In this document: in pieces, positions 21,585-33,175 of the stretch | Layout: each line of letters begins with the position of its first letter | Position numbering within the stretch: the stretch's first letter is position 1 | Program-made: the position numbers and the translations under genes | Assembly (NCBI GenBank): GCA_021234155.1 | Contig: JAJEKV010000057.1 | Span: 4,681,821 to 4,745,820 of the forward strand | Reading direction: 5' to 3' | Length of the DNA stretch: 64,000 nucleotides | Source of the DNA: Isoetes taiwanensis | Lineage: Eukaryota > Streptophyta > Lycopodiopsida > Isoetales > Isoetaceae | The notes under the pieces: generated by a model | What the model saw: only the letters and a program-made list of their open reading frames with translations | Told to the model about the DNA's origin: nothing | Databases searched by the model: none

Positions 21585-24500
21585 CCCCCACCAAGCGACA
21601 CTTTCGAGTGAAGAAAAGGAGGAAGGGTTTACGAGGGGGAAGCCATGCATGCGAAAGTGATCTCCACGGGGTGAGGCCGGGCACCATTATGGTGCTTGGC
21701 CAATGAGATCTGGCGTGTTTGAAGAAGCGGGGAGGAGTGTTTTGGCCAAAAGGCGGGATCTGCATCAATAAAAGCGAGATGCGTACCATGTCTTCAAAGA
21801 GGCGGCATGGGCGTCACGCGAAGAAATATCTTGACATTCCATGAGGAGGCAGGTCACGGAGGCCAAAGGCGAGCGACGGCATTGGTATTCGGATTGAAAA
21901 GTGAAAAATGGATTTGCCGATTTAAGGAGCTTAGCAAAATGCATTTGAGAGCAGCACAAAAAACACGCTTGAAGATGGGTGAAGGATCGGGTGAGGTGGT
22001 GGCGTGCAAGAAGGTGTCAAGACCATGAAGCGCATCCCCCGGCGTTTGCCAACCCGCTCATTAGCAATGTAGATCCAATTCGTGGTGGTATCAGTGGCAC
22101 CTTCTTCCCAATGTGGCGGGCGAACAAAGCGTGGATCCCGCAGGAGATCCGTCGAGATCCGAGGTGGAGTCCATCCGGCATGACCATCCATGACCTTGGT
22201 CCAAAAAGGGAGGCCAATCGAGAAGTCGGGAACACTGGGGGCGTGGAGGTACGCCCGAGGGGAAGCATAGGGAGAAGGAACCATGCCCGTGGGCGTGGGT
22301 TCTTGGCGGTCTCCACTGAATTGGCCCGACAAGATCGGATCAAGAGCTTGACACCAGCGATCCCAAAGAGAAGCGGAGAGTTGAGAGTTGGCGGAGGGCT
22401 ATCCCATCCCGTGGGGACCGTCTTGCTATCCAGCGAGCTCGTAATTGATTATAACGTGAGAGTCTTTGCATATAAATTTGTGCATAGGGAAGATCCTCGG
22501 GATGTCCTAGATACTTCCTTATACATTTGCGGCGCTTCCGCTTGCCGGAGATAAATGATTGGCAAGCTTCGGGCATATACTCGATGAAGAGTTTGGAGTA
22601 CGGCGGGATCCCAAAGATATGGATTGTTATCCTGAAGCACCCATTGCGGTGGGGTCACCACTGAAAATTTGGCGTGGCCCATTTCGAAGTGTTCACGTGT
22701 ATCACCCGGATAGAAATCATGAAATATGTAAGCCATGGGCTGAACAACTCGAAGGTGATAAAGTGCGGATCGGCACGGTGTATGAGATCAAAGACCACAA
22801 GGGGCACACAACCCTTTGTCTTCAATGGAGAGTTACGGCCAAATCAGAAGAAAATGCGCCTTGCTTTCGGGGAATATCCGCGGGTCCATGCGCGTATGCC
22901 ACCGAAAGGAAGAGGTGGCGGCGAGCAACCACATAATCGTGATAGCGAAGGAAGAGGCTGGGAAGTCAAAAGGCATTACGTTAAGAATGGCGGTATGGGC
23001 GTCAAGTTTTGCTTGAGCCTCATCGTGACCCGGTGAATAACTGCTTTGTAGTTTGTTGTTCAAGATCCGCGTATCGGTTGTCCCTTTCTAGCGGCGGCGT
23101 TTAGTCCGCGGACCCGTTCGAGAAGTGTTGACACGGGAGGAGGATTTCCCGGGTATTGAGGCGAATACGGCAATCTCAGCGTCATCGGTATCTTACGTTT
23201 ACGCACCTCGTAAGCTGATCTTGAAAGAGGTGGTGAGAGATGCAGTGTAGAAAGGCTGAGCCGTCAAGGAGGCAATTTGGCGTCCGGATTTTGAAAGGTT
23301 TTGAACTTGAGTGCTGAAATTTTCACAAAGTTGATTACAAGGCGTTGAGCTTAGCAATATCTGCGTCCTTGGTATTTTCGGGAAGCGGCTTTGGACTTGT
23401 TGTGCTCCAATAAATTCTGAATTTCGATTGGGCTGAGCTTTGTTGATACGCAAGTTGGCTGACTTGATCTTGTGCACTTTTTGAGATCACGTATGAGCTG
23501 TAAGAGAGCTCCGTGCTTGTCTTGAAGTTTGGCCTCAAAGTTGCAACTTGGGCGTGGCGGCTTGAAGGTCTGGTGTACCGCATCGAGGAGGCCTCTAGTG
23601 CCGTTGAACCCCGCTCATAAGAGCGTCTTGGGATTCTTGTAACGAGGAAGCGGCGGCTTGAGCATCCTGGCGATCTTGATACAACAAGCGGGCGAGGGTG
23701 TTGTGGTGGTGGAGCCATTTATTTGCTGGTTTGTGATGTTTGGGAAAGATGGTGTGGCCCTGGATGGTGTAGCGGAGGAGGAGGAGATAGTGACATGGGT
23801 GTCGCGGACTTTGGACATGACCCGAGGGAAGAAGGGCGTGAAGTGCCGGCTTCGGTTAGTCGATTGGAAGGGACGGGCGAGTGGAATTATGAGAATTTTG
23901 TGGTGTGGGAGGGAAGTAATGACGGATGAGGGCTTGAAAGTGGCCTCCATAGAAACCGAGAAATGGAAGTGGCACCCGAAGGCGGTCCATTTCTTGGAGA
24001 AAACGATAGAACATCATTTGGGGCCAATCTATGTGGTGGTTGGGTGTGTAGCGGTGATGACCAGGTTATAGAAAGGCTTATTGATATGGGTGTTCTTGAT
24101 AGAATACCCAAGGAACTTGCGCCCACGAAATTTAACAAAGGTTTAAATTGAGGCTTGTCGATATTGGTCGGGGCGATGGACATTGGCATGATAAGGAGGT
24201 GCACCAAAACGTGACATCTGAGATCTGTATGGCGAGACCATGATAAACAAAGGGGTGTGCAAGGGAATATGAAATACCTCGAGAAATCAAATGTTGAGTC
24301 GGTGAAATGGTGGTGCCATCGACCCGCGATGGTGTAGCCTTGCGGTACATTAGCGATATTGGCGATGAAGCTGCTTCAGCTGGTGGGGATTTGGAGCGGA
24401 AGTTCCATTTGAGAGAATTCGTAAAGCTTGTGTGGTTCAGCGACTTCTTTATTTGGGCCAACAAAGGGCTTCCGCGGAAAGTGGGCGTCAAGAAGGATCT

Positions 24501-25550
24501 GAGATGCAAAAAAAAAGCGGATCCTTGGGAGGCGGTGGCTTGAAGTGTAGAAAATCTTGGGGCAGCCATGGTAGCGATTTTGCGAGAAAGCGAAGAGTGA
24601 TTCAAAGGCGGAGGGCGAAAGTCGAAACACGGAGGACAAAAGCGCGAGAAGAAGCGAAAAGGTTTTTAGGCGCCAACTGGAGGCGAAGAGGTATGAAGAG
24701 TGGCGGAAACCGGAGCCGTTGATGGTGCAGTGTCGAAAGATGCCAAGAAGTGTATTGAGAGGCAAAAATTTGGCTAAGTCCCCAAAAGCGTAAGGGAGAA
24801 GCAATGAGCGGTGAGGATGAGGCGTGAAAGAAGGATCGGATGTGACGGTGGGCAAAGGACACACATTAATGTCAAACGGGCGTGAAAAGAAGAAATTGCA
24901 TTCAATGCTGGCAACTTCGAAGTGGGATATCATTAAAAAGGAATGTGTCGGAAGGTACCATGGCTAGATATATGCGGCGGGAGAAAAGATTCTCATTTTA
25001 AAGCTTGACCTTGCATTGCAAACACGTTGGCGATTTGTGTGATTGGTCCGCGTCGACAAAGGAGTTCCTCGATTGGCTATATAAGGCGAACCGGGAGTAG
25101 CGAAGGCATCCGATGTAAATTTCGGCATGGCTCTTGCTTGGTTTGAGCGAGGGCGCACTATGCCCTGGCTGTCGGGGAGTGGATTACGCAAGATGAATTA
25201 TGCGGACCTCTGGCTGCCACAATCGTGGCGTGAGAATGGGCGGCTGGTGTGCGGGATGGCTGAACATCCCGACCCGAAGACCAGCGGGATGGAGGTGGTT
25301 ACGCACCTTATTTGGGATCTGGCGAGAACCTCTACCACCTCTAGCATCACCTCTGCTCCAAACCCGGGAGTAGAGGTTTTTCTTCTTAGGACTTAGTAGA
25401 TAGGGGCTCACGAGCCCATTTTTTTATATAGAGGCTGGTGCCCATAAGCGGAAATAAATTTGCGCCCACATTTTGTAAAAAAATCTCCACTATAATATAA
25501 TATGCGCCTTTCTAGTCACTTTACGTGGTGTTTGCTTCTTGAAGCTGTAT
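21585..25550 (-). other. Long region between integrase and 3' LTR, degenerate minus-strand frames
   Basis: About 4 kb. Minus-strand frames at 24376-24933 (185 codons), 24132-24605 (157), 23335-23718 (127) and 21931-22332 (133) cover most of it in changing frames. The 23.2-23.9 kb part is Ser/Thr/Gln-rich and may be a coiled coil; the 24.1-24.9 kb part is hydrophobic and aromatic with short conserved-looking runs such as HTNRQRV. Tat/Athila-type elements often carry an extra ORF here (env-like or unknown). I could not recognise a domain, and plus-strand frames of similar length exist, so coding status is open. Confidence 0.4.
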
Positions 25551-25559
25551 CTGTTTTGT

Positions 25560-26845
25560 TGATTTTAAATTTTTACGTGTGATGAAATGTTTTGAGGCGA
25601 AAACCATTAACCAAGGTAGGTAATGGAGTGCCATCTAACTCTGCCCGGTTGGAAAAGCGCTTGGGTCTAACCACTTGAACAATTTGATAAGGGCCAAGCC
25701 AGCGAAACTTGAGTTTACAGGAAAATTTTTGTACACGGAATCATAAAGAAGAACCAAATCGCCTTCTTTAAATGTTTTTGTCTTGGGCGTTTGTCATGTA
25801 AAGATTTTTGCAAGCTGTTGTCCATGAAGAACACGAATATAAGCATCCCTTGAAGTTCATCCAAGCTGTTCTAATTGATAGACCCTTTCTTTGAGTGCGG
25901 CCGGGTGGATTATGGCGTGCGGTTGAAAGCGAGTGTTGGAAGGATGTATTCAAGCGGCATGAGAGCTTCGACCATAAACCAATTTAAAAGGAGTGTGCCG
26001 GTAGCAATCTTGAAACAAGTATTGTAGGCCAAAAAACGATAGGAAGTTTTGTGCACGCCAATGCAATGCGGGAAGCGTCACAAATTTTTCTTGAGAATGG
26101 TGACGAGTTTTGTTGGTGCTTTACGCCAAACCATTACCTTGAGGATAGTAAGGTGTGCTCTTGTGATGATGTATCGGGGAGATAATCCGTCAGCTCCTTG
26201 ATAGTATGGTTGATGAAATGGACACCACGGTCAGCGACCAGCTCCATGGGGCAGCGAATCAGCGTGATAATTTGTTGATAGAGGACCCTAGGCTGTGCTT
26301 GCTGCGGTGTTATGCGGAAGTGCACAAGCTTCCGCCCATTTGGTGGCGTAGTCGGTGAGAACGAGAATATAGCGAACGCGGGTGTGCAGCGGGGGAGGAT
26401 CTATAGGTCCCACAAAGTCCATTCCCCATTTCTTTGAAGGGAAGTGGCGTGGCGGCCGGCGTCAAGGGAAGGCGTCCGCGGGTAGGGGGCGTCCCACCCC
26501 CGGCAAAGCGTCACCGCGTCGAGGCGTGGGCGTGAGCATCTTTGAAGAAGCGTGGGCCAATAATACCCGGCTAGAAGGATTTTTGCGTGCCGTGGTGTCA
26601 CCATGAAAATGACCACCACCTAGCCCTTGATGAGCTTCTCGAACAATATCACGGAACTTCATGAGGTAGAACACGGCGTCGAAGGATGGTGTCTTTACCC
26701 TTTTGTAGAGATGTCCTGCAACCATGGTGTAGTCCGCGGACCTCGGAGAAATTGATGGCGGCGGGATTGTCGCTTGGCGGGAGAAGGCGTCTCGTCTTAC
26801 GGTGGAAGAGCACACGTGAGGAGAATGCTTGCTGAAAATCATGGA
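25560..26845 (-). pseudogene. Integrase of the nested Ty3/gypsy element
   Basis: Starts with the zinc-binding region: LYKRVKTPSFDAVFYL, then REAHQGLGGGHFHGDTTARK with the His pair and, in the next frame, ILLAGYYWPTLLQRC. The core block CPMELVADRGVHFINHTIKE (frame 26134-26325) holds the second catalytic Asp; the final Glu region near 26.05 kb is disturbed. The C-terminal part (LLYDSVYKNFP, then a GPY/F-like block and LVNGF-type ending near 25.6 kb) is readable only across frames. Integrase would insert the cDNA; this copy is broken. Confidence 0.75.
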
Positions 26846-27220
26846 ACCAATGTGGTGTTGCCGTTACTAAAAGAGCTGAGCATCGGGAAAGGCGTCACGA
26901 GACTCGGTTGAGGGATCATCGTGTGGATCGTGAAAGATAATCCGGGGACGACATGAGATTTTGCGGCCTTATGAGCGATTTCAAAAGGAGCAAATTCTTG
27001 GAGAAGAAGGACCCAACGAGCAATGCGGCCCGTGGGCGTGGACTTGTTGATCAAATAGAGGAGTGCTTGGTGGTCCACAAAGAACTTGATTTGACTGCCC
27101 AAAAGGTAATGGCGGGCGTTGGACCGCGAGAAAATGAGACCCAAAGCTTCCGCTCAGGTGGCGAGAATAGTTGCGCTTTCAATGAGAATTGAGTTTTAAA
27201 TTTGGCGTAGCGATTTGGTT
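26846..27220 (-). pseudogene. RNase H of the nested Ty3/gypsy element
   Basis: The frame 26839-27144 reads GLIFSRSNARHYLLGSQIKF and FVDHQALLYLINKSTPTGRI, then ARWVLLLQEFAPFEI, the usual end of gypsy RNase H before integrase (DHQAL, then W-x-LLLQEF). The upstream acidic block lies in a different frame. Lies between RT and integrase as expected. Confidence 0.75.
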
Positions 27221-28150
27221 TGTCGATTAATGCGCATCATATTCTTGAGAAAAACGGCTCAATAGCAAGCCGAGACATCTACATGAGCGTGAAAGGGCTT
27301 GTCCCATTGAGGAGGAACAAGAGCAGGTGCTGAGTAAGCAAAAGCTTCATTTGTTGGAAGCGACATCCGCTGGGAATTCAAGCCCGGTGGATTCGTCACC
27401 GTGAGTTTATGAATGGGATCGCAATGGCTGCTAGTCGGTATGAAGGTGGGTAATAATTGACCTTACCCGGAAAGAGCGTGTCTCCTTGATATTGGTGGTG
27501 CTTGAGCCTTGAGCACACAAGCCCGATTTTGGCGGGGATCGTGGTGATACACGCTAGCGACAACATGGCCCTATGAGAACACGGAGGTGGCGCAAAAGGT
27601 GCATTTCGGGATTGAGACTAATCTTGGGACTCATCACATTTACGGAAGGCGAGTTCCAATTTATCAAATGGTCACCATGGGGCGTAAGGCAGAGAAGTCA
27701 TCTTGAAAAATTTGCAAGAAGGGATTTTCCTTCATGAAATCATGAAAAAAGCGAGAGCATGATGCGTTGAAAGCGTTGATGGAGAGTTTGATAATCCAAA
27801 AGGAACCACCTTGTAGGCAAAAGTGCCGTGCCGGGGTGGTGAAAGTAGTCTTGAGTTGATCAGATTCTTTGATTGAGATCTGATTGTAGCGGAAAAACCA
27901 TCCATGAAGGAGTACATCTCATGTCCGGCCACCTCTTCGGAACACAGTGCGTGAAGGGAAGTGGAAAATGATCACGCTCCGTGGCACGATTGAGTTCAGA
28001 TAGTCCACCGCAGGGCCAGCGGATCTTACCATTGTGTTTGAGGGCAATGGCGATGGGGCTCACCCATTGAATGTTTGACCTCATAGATCAAAACTGCGGC
28101 AAAAGGAGTTTGTCAATTTCCGCCTTAGCCAGCGATCCGCGGTAATTAGG
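27221..28150 (-). pseudogene. Reverse transcriptase of the nested Ty3/gypsy element
   Basis: The frame 27860-28084 contains WVSPIAIALKHNGKIRW and LSELNRATERDHFPLPF, the standard K-K-x-G-K-x-R and N-x-A-x-x-x-D-x-x-P-L-P blocks. The frame 27732-27932 contains GHEMYSFMDGFS, the palm Asp block, and FAYKVVPFGLSN, the P-F-G-L block. The YxDD block further left is not clean. The Met starts inferred by simple translation are not real starts, because the product is a polyprotein. Confidence 0.75.
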
Positions 28151-28762
28151 GTTGGCGTGCTTTGTCGTTGCTAAGCTGGTGCGTGCATCGATTTGGTAGG
28201 AATGGTGAGTTCCCCAAGCTTTTGTTGATTCCCCGAAGATCTCTGTAACTCGGCGAAAATGTGTTTGAATTTTGTGAGCGGCTTGGCGGCCCTGTTACGA
28301 TAAGGAGCCCGGAAGATTTGCGCAATGCGGACGAGGTTGATTGTTGCCACGTCCACAATCTCGATTTACGGAGTGCGAATATGGGGTATTACCCGATTAT
28401 CTGGACAATGTGTGCGGGAGGTTGGAGCATAACGGATCGCGTGGCACTGCGTGGTGAAAAAGAGGGGTTGCTTTCGGTTTCATCCGGCGAGAGAGGTTGC
28501 TTCATGGCGGCGTGGACATCAGCGGGGAGTTGCGGGGAGGTGCAGCATCACGAAAAGTGATCAACACGTTGGATTCGATTGCAAGGAGCGGGTAAGGGTC
28601 AAGCAAAGCAGCCCGCGGCACTGGTCACGATCAAGAGTCATTTCTCCCCAAGGATCGGCATATTAGGGTAGGATAGCAGAGGCGGGACTTCGCGAGGTGG
28701 AGCTGAACGATAAATATTCGAGCTTCCGGAATCATGCGTATGAGAGAGAGGGTTCCGCATGT

Positions 28763-29130
28763 TCAGCGAAATGATCTGCTGTTTGCAAGTCCATGGTGGC
28801 ATTGAGATGACCATCGGTGATGACTAAGCGGTCCGTGGCCCGATAATGGATACTCTTTGCTGGCGGCGGAGAAAAGGTGCGCCGACCAACATTTCATAGT
28901 CACGGATCTTCGCCCGGCTTTCCAAACTCCAAATTCCATGGGGAAGCGGAGATCACCGTGTTGATGTGAAGAAGAGGTGTGGACGCCTTGAGGTCGCGTG
29001 ATATGGCCATTAGCCAACTTGATGTCATATGGGGCACGAAAGAGTTGTGTGATGCCCATTTGTTTGCGGAGTTTATCCGTGATGAGATTGACTGCGCTAC
29101 CTCCATCTATTTGAACATGGTTGACTTGCG
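28763..29130 (-). pseudogene. Aspartic protease of the nested Ty3/gypsy element
   Basis: On the minus strand near 29107-29078 the text IDGGSAVNLI is readable; DGGS-x-NLI is the retropepsin active-site form common in plant Tat/Athila-type gypsy elements. The following stretch, KLRKQMGITQLFRAPYDIKL then NGHITRPQG, fits the flap and substrate region. Lies between the zinc knuckle and RT. Frame breaks follow. Confidence 0.65.
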
Positions 29131-29499
29131 ATTACCCACCGTGGCATGGACCGTGGGTGTAGAGGTAGCCACGGCCCCAACTAAAAGCAGGTTGGGAGTG
29201 GTAGCTGGTCATGAGAGCGGGGACGAGTTTCAAAATGGTGGCCAAGCTTAAAGGAATTTTGATCTTGGCTAGCTCCTCTTGGAGTTCTAGAGGCACATGA
29301 GAAAAAGGATCTGCTTTGGTTCCAGCTTGGTCTTTGGAGTGCGTGGTAGTGAAGCGGCAACTTCTTTGAGTAAGTCAACCTCGGCAGCAATATTGGGATA
29401 CGTCCCGAGGCGTGGAGGTTGAGATGTGGAAGGTGTATCTTGTCTTTGTTGAGCTCTGGTGGTGGCATGAACATTTGCCAATGTGCGGCCTTCAGCAGC

Positions 29500-31470
29500 T
29501 TGCATGAGGTTCAAAATGCTTTGGCGAACTTTTGGCATGACATGTGGCATGAGCTTCTCCAAGTCAGGTGCAAAGTGAACCTTTTTTTCGTCCTCATGAG
29601 GAATGGTGTCAACTGCAAAGGCAGGTTGCGTGCCATTGAATAATGGTCAAGGGGCGTGATGCCTTGGTGCGGCGTGAAACTAAACCAACCCAATTTGGCC
29701 TGGAATTTGGAGGATTAAGTGCACGAAAAATTTCCTCTTGTGCTTGTTGATCCGGTGAGGTTGATTTCTTTGGAGCTGGTTGATAAGCGTGATTGCTGGG
29801 CTCTTGGTGGCTTCTTAAGAACTGGTCTCGGGCCTTGTTTGCCATTAGCAATCCGAGTTGGTAAGCCGTGAGGCGGACCGATGTGGTCTGATTTGTGCGG
29901 GGAAGGCGTACGAACTTGTGGAAGTTGAGGACCCGGTGGTGGTATGACCCCATTCTTGGCGGTGATAACACCGAGCTTTAGAAGGATCAAAAGGAGGGCG
30001 TGGGTTGGATCCCGTTGTTGCTTACATTCTTTCGATAGAGTTGAGTGGGTTGCTTTTGAAGTGGTGGGCTGGCGATATTGCGATTGTTCTTTGAGGTGTG
30101 GTTTGCACTTGATAAACCATTTTGTTGCGGAGCGGTGTGGGATGAGTGCGAGTGCACTCTTCCGTGGCATGATTGCACATGTTGCATCGCTTGCAATGAG
30201 TATGGGCCATTGGTGGAGTTGCACTCATTTGCCAAATGGCCTTGGTATTTGCAAATATGGCACCATTTGGCGCTATTGCTGTGGATTAGCGTGTTGAAAT
30301 TTGAAACGGCCGTTTGTGGAACCATGACAGTGGAATGAGCGGGAGCTCTTGAAGAGCCCGCCTCGGGGAGGAAACATTGGAAAGTGATTGACAAGGTCGA
30401 TAGCCTGCTCCAAAGTCTTGGGGCCAGTGGTATTGATCATGAGTCGAATAGCTGGAGGAAGTCCTTGGAGAAACCGGACCAAAATCGGCTCACGTGTGGG
30501 GTACTCCTTGAGCTTACTTAGCGAGAATGTGAAGTCGATCCATAAAATCCGAGGCGGAGACTCCGTGGGCTCTTGTTGAAGTTCATTGAGTTGCTTGAGA
30601 TGAAGTTGATCATCATCAAGTGGTCCCATAATGAGACGAAAAGCAGTTCTTATTTCGACCGGTCTTGTTTCCAATGGCTTTTGTTGGACATGAGCCATTG
30701 ATGAGGAGAGCCACGCAGGTGGTGGAAAAGATGTGGAATTTCAGTTGAGGTTGCACATGACCATTTAGGACAGCTAGAGCCTCAAATTCTTCCATGTGGG
30801 CACGAGCACTTTGGTCTAAGGGTTTGCCTTTCGTGTTGCCAAAGGTGGGATAAGTCGGTTCAGAGTCACGAAGGTAGATGTGAAAGTCTTTGGGCTGGAC
30901 AGAACAAAGATATAGTGAGGATATTGAGGTTGAGTTGGATGTGGCATGGTGCCCGAAGGACCCGATGAAGGGGTGGTAGCGGTTGAGAAAGCGGAAGTAT
31001 TTGGAGCATTGGTTTTGAGATCGTAAGGTTGTAAACAGGAAGGCGATGGGAAAGCGTAGGGAAAGGATATTCTGGGTAGGCGCCAAAAAGGAGGCGATGT
31101 GGATATCCTTGCCCACCCGGGAGATGATGGTTGTGAAGGAAGAGGCATTATGGCCCGAAGAATGATGGATGTAGGCATGTTGGGGGTATGAAAGTACGGT
31201 TGAGAAGGTTGAGCGATAAGGCTCCCGATAGTGATGAGGGGACCGAGGTTGTGAGCAATGTTTGCACGCTTTGGGGAAGCTGGGGCGAGGAGCAGGGACA
31301 CGAGGGGTTGGTGGCGTGGACCGAGCCTAGGCCAGAAGATGGCCTCCCTCTATGTCATAAGCAGATCCATACATGTCGCGAACAGTTTCCCGACGCTGAT
31401 GGCGCTCCAAGCGAGAGGCCGTCTGAGAAAGGAGTTCTTCTGGCGTGAAATTTCGGACAGACATGGCGAC
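29500..31470 (-). pseudogene. Gag of the nested Ty3/gypsy element
   Basis: Begins near 31463 with SVRNFTPEELLSQTASRLER. A Pro/Ser-rich linker leads to the retrotransposon gag domain (frames 30616-31116 and 30273-30698): RTAFRLIMGPLDDDQLHLKQ, then REPILVRFLQGLPPAIRLM and TLEQAIDLVNHF. A CCHC zinc knuckle, CHICKYQGHLANEC (C-x2-C-x4-H-x4-C), is intact at 30262-30221. Gag would package the RNA. At least three frame changes break it. Confidence 0.8.
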
Positions 31471-31493
31471 AGAAGAAAGTAGGATGGAATCAG

Positions 31494-31511
31494 ACCCGGC
31501 AGCGGCGACAG
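31494..31511 (-). other. Primer binding site, tRNA-Asp type
   Basis: Immediately inside the 5' LTR the minus strand reads TGTCGCCGCTGCCGGGTC. This agrees at 14 of 18 positions with the complement of the 3' end of plant tRNA-Asp as I recall it (TGGCGCCGTTGCCGGGGA), a primer used by Athila/Tat-like elements. Confidence 0.5.
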
Positions 31512-32104
31512 TGTTTGGGGTCTGGGTTCGGGAACTCCTGGAAGACAGCCCTCTGTGAGGACCCGTGGATCTAACAGGAGAGTCCGGGGGACTATGTCAC
31601 GCGGGATTTGCAAGAAGAGAAGAAGAAGAAGAAAACAGAACAAATGAGAGGAAAACGATAAGCTTCCTTGATATCAATGATGAACATACATGAGCTCTCG
31701 CAATAGAGAGAAAAACTGAAAGGAGACAAGACTCAAAACTCATCTAGCCATCATATGCTAGCTCTACTCATATATATAGTACAATGGCCTTGGGCCCAAT
31801 ATAGACACTCTGACTGATCTCGGTGCCGACTCCTGGAAGGAGGCCTGATTTGCAGGAATGTTGGCGGTGCCTCTTTAAATGCCTAGAATCACGCTGACGC
31901 TGACACGGGCGGTGACGGGTCATCACTTGTCTGAGCGGCGCCTCTTGTTGTGGCACTTGAGCTTTGGATCTGCGTGGTCCGGCCGCTGGTCTTCTCGGCC
32001 GAGCCTTTGATGGGTGACCCGCGGGTGGCCCGAGGATCCTTGAGCTTGACACGGGTGCATTTGTATGCATGAATAGTCCTGTACCAGGAGGCACAGGACT
32101 AACA
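31512..32104 (-). repeat. 5' LTR of the nested Ty3/gypsy element
   Basis: 593 bp, same ends as the copy at 20995. The minus strand should carry the promoter here; no clear TATA box was identified. The right edge ACTAACA is followed by the target duplicate AATAG and the interrupted purine array. Confidence 0.9.
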
Positions 32105-32109
32105 AATAG

Positions 32110-33056
32110 AAAAAGGAAATGGGAAAAGGAGAAAAGAAAAAAAATAGAGTGGGAAAAAAAGGAAAAGGGAAGGAGAAAATGATAAAGGGGAGGCAAAAGG
32201 GCTGAAAGAAAAGGGAAGACAAAAGGGCCGAAGGAAAGGGGAAGAGGAAAGGGGAAGGAAAAAGGGAAAAATGAGAAAAAATGGAGAAAAGGGAAGAAAA
32301 AAAGAAAGGCAAAATGGCCGAAGGAAAAGGGAAGGCAAAGGGGCCGAAGGAAAAGGGAAGGAGAAAGGGAAGGAAAAAAGGAGAAAGGGAAAGAGAAAAA
32401 GAAAGGCCAAGGGAAAGAGAAAGGCTTAGGAAAAGAGAAAGGGAAAGAGAAAAAGAAAGGCCAAGGGAGGGGGGAAACGAAAGGGAAAAAAAGGAAGAGA
32501 GAAAGGATTGGGAGAGGAGGAAAAGGGAGTGGAAAGGGCCATTGGGAAAAGGAAAGGGAACCGAAAGGGAGGGAAAGGGAAGGAAGAAAAGGAAAAAGGA
32601 AAGGTGCAAAGAAGGGGGGAAACTAAAAAAAGAAAAAAGGGAAAATTTGAAAATAAAAATTGAGAAGGGAAAAAGAAAAGGAGAATGGAAAAAAGCGAAG
32701 CGTGGGGATGGGCAAACGGGAAAAGGGAAAAGAGAAAAAAAGGGAGTAAGACGGGAAAATAAAAATGGGAGGGGAAAAAAAAAAGATGAAAAGGGAAAAA
32801 GAAAACACGACGAATAGAATAACAGAAAAGGGAAAAGGGGAAAGGGGAAAAGTGGAAAAGTAAAGGGCAAAAAGAAATGGGAGAAAATGAAAGGGAAAAA
32901 TAGAAAAGGAAAAATGGGAAAGGGGCAAAAAAGGGAAAAGGGCAATGGAAGAAATGGGATAGTGGAAAAATGTAAACGAGAAATTAGAAAAAGAAAAGAA
33001 GGAAAGAGGGAGAAAAAAAATGGAAAGCGGAAAAAGGCAAAGGGGAAAGGGAAAAA
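32110..33056. repeat. Homopurine array, right part
   Basis: Continues the interrupted ~297-bp unit: AAAAAGGAAATGGGAAAAGG here equals the position after AATAG in the left units. Further right the order loosens into GGGAAAGAGAAA words. Long frames on either strand (178 codons plus, 340 codons minus) are low-complexity and not genes. Confidence 0.9.
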
Positions 33057-33175
33057 GCTTGGGGAACCTTGGGGGAACTGGGAAATGCAATTGAATGCTC
33101 TTAATTGTGCAATCTTAAAAATGTGAGTTCATTGAACAATTGCTCCAATGTATCATTTATTGTTCCTAGCTATAA

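Larger units (their letters stand above)
20995..32104 (-). mobile_element. Ty3/gypsy LTR retrotransposon nested in Helitron 1
   Basis: Full-length 11,110-bp element with LTRs at 20995-21584 and 31512-32104 and a perfect 5-bp target-site duplication AATAG (20990-20994 and 32105-32109). It reads on the minus strand: gag (31.5-29.5 kb), protease (29.1-28.8), RT (28.1-27.2), RNase H (27.2-26.85), integrase (26.85-25.56), then a ~4-kb tail before the 3' LTR. Order RT-RNase H-integrase makes it Ty3/gypsy. The DGGSAVNLI protease and the integrase block CPMELVADRGVHF, plus a long tail, suggest the Tat/Athila side rather than a chromovirus; no chromodomain was seen. Many frameshifts and stops, so not autonomous now. 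Confidence 0.9.

Noticed and set aside
31923-33090. Open frames up to 340 codons minus and 178 codons plus
   Set aside because: Same low-complexity array; Lys/Glu/Arg on one strand and Phe/Pro/Ser on the other follow from composition.
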